A DNA stretch of 64,000 bases from Kibdelosporangium persicum (lineage in GTDB: Bacteria > Actinomycetota > Actinomycetes > Mycobacteriales > Pseudonocardiaceae), in assembly GCF_013280595.1 (NCBI RefSeq), contig NZ_JAAATY010000043.1, positions 1-64,000 of the forward strand. Direction: 5' to 3'. Every line of letters begins with the position of its first letter. The stretch's first letter is position 1. The translations under genes and the position numbers were made by a program. This document shows positions 61,573 through 64,000 of the stretch, in pieces. The notes under the pieces are model-generated. The model worked only from the letters and a program-made list of their open reading frames with translations, did not search any database and had not been told where the DNA came from.

Positions 61573-61757
61573 GCCGTGTTTCAAATGCCCGATCGCGATA
61601 GCCGGGCCGGATGCGGCCCCTGACGCCACCGCGGGACCGCCCAAAGACAACCAGTATTCGCGGCGATCCCGCGGCGACGCCAGGAACCGCCCCACCGAGC
61701 CGATTCCGGCCTCCGGCCGGGGCAGACTCTCATCGACCGGGACATTCGAAACACGAC
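61573..61757. mobile_element. 185-bp MITE-like element flanked by CTAG
   Basis: Imperfect terminal inverted repeats GGCCGTGTTTCAAATGCCC (61573) and, on the other strand from 61757, GGTCGTGTTTCGAATGTCC differ at 3 of 19 positions, all transitions. Both ends are bordered by CTAG (61569-61572 and 61758-61761), a likely 4-bp target duplication of the IS5 type (YTAR). No transposase frame is present inside. Confidence 0.78.
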
Positions 61758-61913
61758 CTAGCCGTGGTGCGGCGGCTTGTTGCGCAAGTACCAGTCGTCG
61801 TCCCGCTGCTCGGGCTCTGGCTCGCGCTCGTCCTTGGTCGTGTCCGGCAGGACGTCGCCGAAGACCTCGTCGATCTTGCGGCGGCGTTCCTCGGGGGTCA
61901 GTTCCCGTCCCAC
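61758..61913 (-). CDS. Small conserved-looking protein downstream of mog
   Basis: 51 residues, from GTG at 61913 (GGGGAG eight bases upstream) to a TAG at 61758-61760 (MGRELTPEERRRKIDEVFGD to the C terminus RNKPPHHG). Charged, soluble. Overlaps the end of mog by 16 nt. A short protein with a PPHHG end after mog/moaB recurs in actinobacteria as far as I recall; function unknown. Confidence 0.65.
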   Translation of the reverse strand: MGRELTPEERRRKIDEVFGDVLPDTTKDEREPEPEQRDDDWYLRNKPPHHG

Positions 61914-62398
61914 CCGGACAGCTCCCCGATCACGTACGGGACCAGCGACGACAACGTGGCCATGCCGTCGCGGACCGCGGCGCGCGAACCCGCCAGGTTC
62001 ACCACCAGCGTGCTGCCCGAGACACCGACCAGGCCACGCGAGATACCGGCGTCCACCGCGCCCGCGGCCAGACCGGACGACCTCAGTGCCTCGGCGATGC
62101 CGGGAATCCGCTTGTCCAGCACGCCCTGGGTGGCGTCCGGCGTGACGTCACGCGGCAGCAGACCCGTGCCACCGACGGTGACGACGAGGTCGACGCCGCC
62201 GATCACGGCGGTGTTCAACGCGTTGCGGATGTCCACGACCTCGCCGGCGACGGCCACCGTCCCGTCGACGATGAAACCGGCCTCCTCCAGCAGTTCGGTC
62301 ACGAGCGGACCCGGTGAGTCCTCGTTCTCACCGTGCGCGATCCGGTCGTCGACGACGACAATGAGAGCCCTGCCCAGCCGCTGCGCGCTGCGTTCCAT
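61898..62398 (-). CDS. mog: Molybdopterin adenylyltransferase-like protein (MogA/MoaB)
   Basis: 166 residues. ALIVVVDDRIAHGENEDSPGPLVTELLEEAGF, then VVTVGGTGLLPRDVTPDAT, the signature of MogA/MoaB, and SGSTLVVNLAGSRAAVRDGM. Makes adenylated molybdopterin, which would feed the Moco oxidoreductase encoded 5 kb upstream. ATG at 62398; the sequence before it has poor composition. Confidence 0.88.
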   Translation of the reverse strand: MERSAQRLGRALIVVVDDRIAHGENEDSPGPLVTELLEEAGFIVDGTVAVAGEVVDIRNALNTAVIGGVDLVVTVGGTGLLPRDVTPDATQGVLDKRIPGIAEALRSSGLAAGAVDAGISRGLVGVSGSTLVVNLAGSRAAVRDGMATLSSLVPYVIGELSGWDGN

Positions 62399-62491
62399 GG
62401 GCCTAAAGATATCCGTATCGAGATCTGTCCGTTCTATGACGTCTCGCCCGCGAGGGCTGTGACGGGGTGATAACGGCCATAGCGTTGCCCT

Positions 62492-63523
62492 ATGCGCGTA
62501 CTGCTCACCGGTGGGGCCGGGTTCGTCGGGTCCCACATCGCCGATCTGCTGACCGGACGCGGCCACGAGGTCGTGGTGCTGGACAACTTGTTGCCACAGG
62601 CTCATTCAGGCGTTCCAGAGTGGACGTCGGAGCTGGTCCGTGGCGACGTGCAGGACATGGAGCTGGTGACCCGGCTGCTGCGTGGTGTCGACGCCGTGTG
62701 CCATCAGGCAGCCGTGGTCGGCCATGGGCTTGATCCGTCGGACGCGCCGCTTTACGTGCGTAACAACGATCACGGCACCGCGGTCCTGCTCGCCGCGATG
62801 CATGCCGCGGGAGTCGACAAGCTTGTCCTGGCTTCGTCGATGGTCGTCTACGGCGAGGGCCGGTACGTCTGTGCCTCGCATGGCGACGTCCGGCCTGGCC
62901 CCCGGCTCGCCGCGGACCTCGGTGCGGGCCGGTATGAACCCGCTTGCCCGCTATGTGGTGATTCGCTTGCCTGGGCGCTGATCGACGAGGACGCGCCGCT
63001 CGATCCACGTAGTACATACGCGGCCACCAAGGTCGCTCAGGAGCACCTCGCGTCGGCGTGGGCGCGGCAAGCTGGCGGGAACGTATGGGCGTTGCGGTAC
63101 CACAACGTGTACGGGCCTCGTATGCCTCGTGACACGCCGTACGCCGGTGTGGCCTCGTTGTTCCGTTCGGCCCTGCAGCGCGGCGAGGCACCGACGGTGC
63201 TGGAGGACGGCCTGCAGCGCCGGGACTTCGTGCACGTTCACGACGTGGCCATGGCCAACGTCCTGGCGTTGGAGACATCGGTTTCCGGCTTCGTCCCGAT
63301 CAACGTGTGCTCCGGCTCGCCGCACACCGTCGGCGAACTGGCCACCGAACTCGCTTCGGCCTACGGCGGCCCGATGCCTCGGATCGTCGGCGGCGCGCGG
63401 TCCGGCGACGTCCGGCATGTCGTCGCTTCCCCTGTCCGCGCCCGCGTGGTCCTGGGTTACGAGGCTCAGGTCGGCTTCGCCGAGGGCGTGAAGGCGTTCG
63501 CAACCGATCCGCTGCGCGCTTGA
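62492..63523 (+). CDS. NAD-dependent sugar-nucleotide epimerase/dehydratase
   Basis: 343 residues. Extended SDR: LLTGGAGFVGSHIADLL, catalytic STYAATK (YxxxK), NVYGPRMPRDTPYAGVASLF and QRRDFVHVHDVAMAN. A CPLCG-containing insertion (about 148-154) is unusual and could be a metal site or loop. Substrate probably a UDP- or dTDP-sugar. Divergent from mog by 93 bp; may supply a sugar for the nearby GT2 enzyme. Confidence 0.85.
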   Translation: MRVLLTGGAGFVGSHIADLLTGRGHEVVVLDNLLPQAHSGVPEWTSELVRGDVQDMELVTRLLRGVDAVCHQAAVVGHGLDPSDAPLYVRNNDHGTAVLLAAMHAAGVDKLVLASSMVVYGEGRYVCASHGDVRPGPRLAADLGAGRYEPACPLCGDSLAWALIDEDAPLDPRSTYAATKVAQEHLASAWARQAGGNVWALRYHNVYGPRMPRDTPYAGVASLFRSALQRGEAPTVLEDGLQRRDFVHVHDVAMANVLALETSVSGFVPINVCSGSPHTVGELATELASAYGGPMPRIVGGARSGDVRHVVASPVRARVVLGYEAQVGFAEGVKAFATDPLRA

Positions 63524-63614
63524 CTTCCGCCCGGCCCGGGACACCGCTGACACCTGCGTTCCCGCTCACACCCTTGGTGGCCCTGTCAAATCGTCAACCG
63601 CGTTTTCGGCCGAG

Positions 63615-63640
63615 TTATCCACAGCGGCCACTTGTCCACA
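63615..63640. promoter_or_regulatory. Pair of DnaA-box-like sites
   Basis: TTATCCACA (63615-63623) matches the classic DnaA box and TTGTCCACA (63632-63640) the actinobacterial form, in the same orientation 17 bp apart. A third TTGTCCACA is at 63868-63876 inside the next gene. Confidence 0.45.
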
Positions 63641-63693
63641 GGCGTGACCCGTCGATCCTGTCCCGGAGCGTGCCCGCCTGAGACCGTGAAGAC

Positions 63694-64000
63694 ATGAAAC
63701 GTCTGCTCCTCGCTCTCCGCACCACAGGCTGGGTCCGCACGGTCGCCATCCGGCGGCTCGTCGCGGCCGCACTCCTCGCGCTCGCCGCGTTCCTGGCGTT
63801 CCGTCCCCACCACACATCAGAGGCGCCCATGCTCGTCGCCGCACACGACCTCGCAGCAGGCCTGACATTGTCCACATCGGATCTCCGGCTCGTCAGAGCG
63901 CCGCCCGGCCTGGTGCCCCGAGCCGCACTGACCGATCTGTCCGCCGCAGCCGGTCAGGTTCTGGCCGCAGGCGCGTCGGCCGGCGAGCCGATCACTTCGG
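63694..64000 (+). CDS. SAF-domain membrane protein, truncated by the window end
   Basis: The first 102 residues are visible: a basic N terminus with a membrane segment (RRLVAAALLALAAFLAF), then the SAF fold (MLVAAHDLAAGLTLSTSDLR, LVPRAALTDLSAAAGQVLAA, GASAGEPITS). Similar to CpaB/RcpC-like pilus or Flp assembly proteins. ATG at 63694. Confidence 0.8.
   Translation, partial: MKRLLLALRTTGWVRTVAIRRLVAAALLALAAFLAFRPHHTSEAPMLVAAHDLAAGLTLSTSDLRLVRAPPGLVPRAALTDLSAAAGQVLAAGASAGEPITS

Noticed and set aside
61462-61695. Possible transposase fragment in the MITE-like element
   Set aside because: The frame starts inside the element and runs into the kinase gene; no DDE motif or transposase similarity can be seen.

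Overview
High-GC actinomycete chromosome segment, most likely Pseudonocardiales or a close relative. Evidence: strong third-position GC in almost every gene, many GTG starts, widespread 4-nt start/stop overlaps, a WhiB-type regulator, an MprAB/PepD-like stress module, an actinobacterial Zur box, and an integrated element of the Streptomyces AICE type (FtsK-like TraB, no relaxase). Family names come from reading the translations by eye; no database search was run.

Layout. 1-1.5 kb: an IS1380-family insertion sequence, left end outside the window. 1.7-16.8 kb: accessory chromosomal genes, namely a lipoprotein with a fresh tandem duplication, regulator/enzyme pairs (LysR/aldo-keto reductase, TetR/SDR, MerR/carboxymuconolactone decarboxylase-like, XRE/MFS+EthD), an unfamiliar pair made of a seven-bladed EAR beta-propeller and an unknown 391-residue protein, and a NarL-type two-component system facing a membrane protein. 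A decayed NUDIX gene lies at 10.6-10.85 kb.

17.03-29.56 kb: a 12.5-kb integrated AICE-like element in tRNA-Arg(CCT), bounded by a 53-bp exact direct repeat. It carries a low-GC cargo module (AIPR-family phage-resistance protein, nucleoside-diphosphate-kinase-like protein, small unknown protein), three NUDIX proteins (two with N-terminal HTH domains), a repressor/Xis-like divergent switch, a WhiB-like regulator, Spd-like membrane proteins, the TraB translocase, a cluster of seven 9-bp repeats at the 3' end of traB that looks like a transfer locus (clt), and a tyrosine integrase fused to a GntR-type winged helix. No replication initiator is recognisable.

29.7-47.9 kb: a secreted penicillin-acylase-family enzyme with a discoidin domain, an orphan NarL regulator, a GGDEF protein, a zinc-starvation cassette (cysteine-poor L28 and L33 opposite a COG0523 protein around a Zur box), a histidine phosphatase, an SGNH esterase, a TRIC channel, MprAB-like two-component genes, a DrrAB-type ABC exporter with a 46-aa coupled ORF between its genes, a class-V aminotransferase-fold protein and a beta-lactamase-fold protein. 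47.9-53.2 kb: a sugar ABC importer opposite a DeoR regulator and galT. 53.3 kb: pepD, whose promoter carries the same TCTCAG-N5-TCTCAG box as mprA, linking the two loci.

55-63.5 kb: a tightly overlapping operon (GT2, DUF2064, methyltransferase, cytochrome b-like/sulfite-oxidase-like fusion, membrane protein) opposite a multi-TM protein and an OmpR-type two-component system, then a 185-bp MITE-like insertion at a CTAG that supplied the stop codons of two convergent genes, mog/moaB with a small partner gene, and a sugar-nucleotide epimerase. The window ends inside a SAF-domain gene downstream of DnaA-box-like sites.
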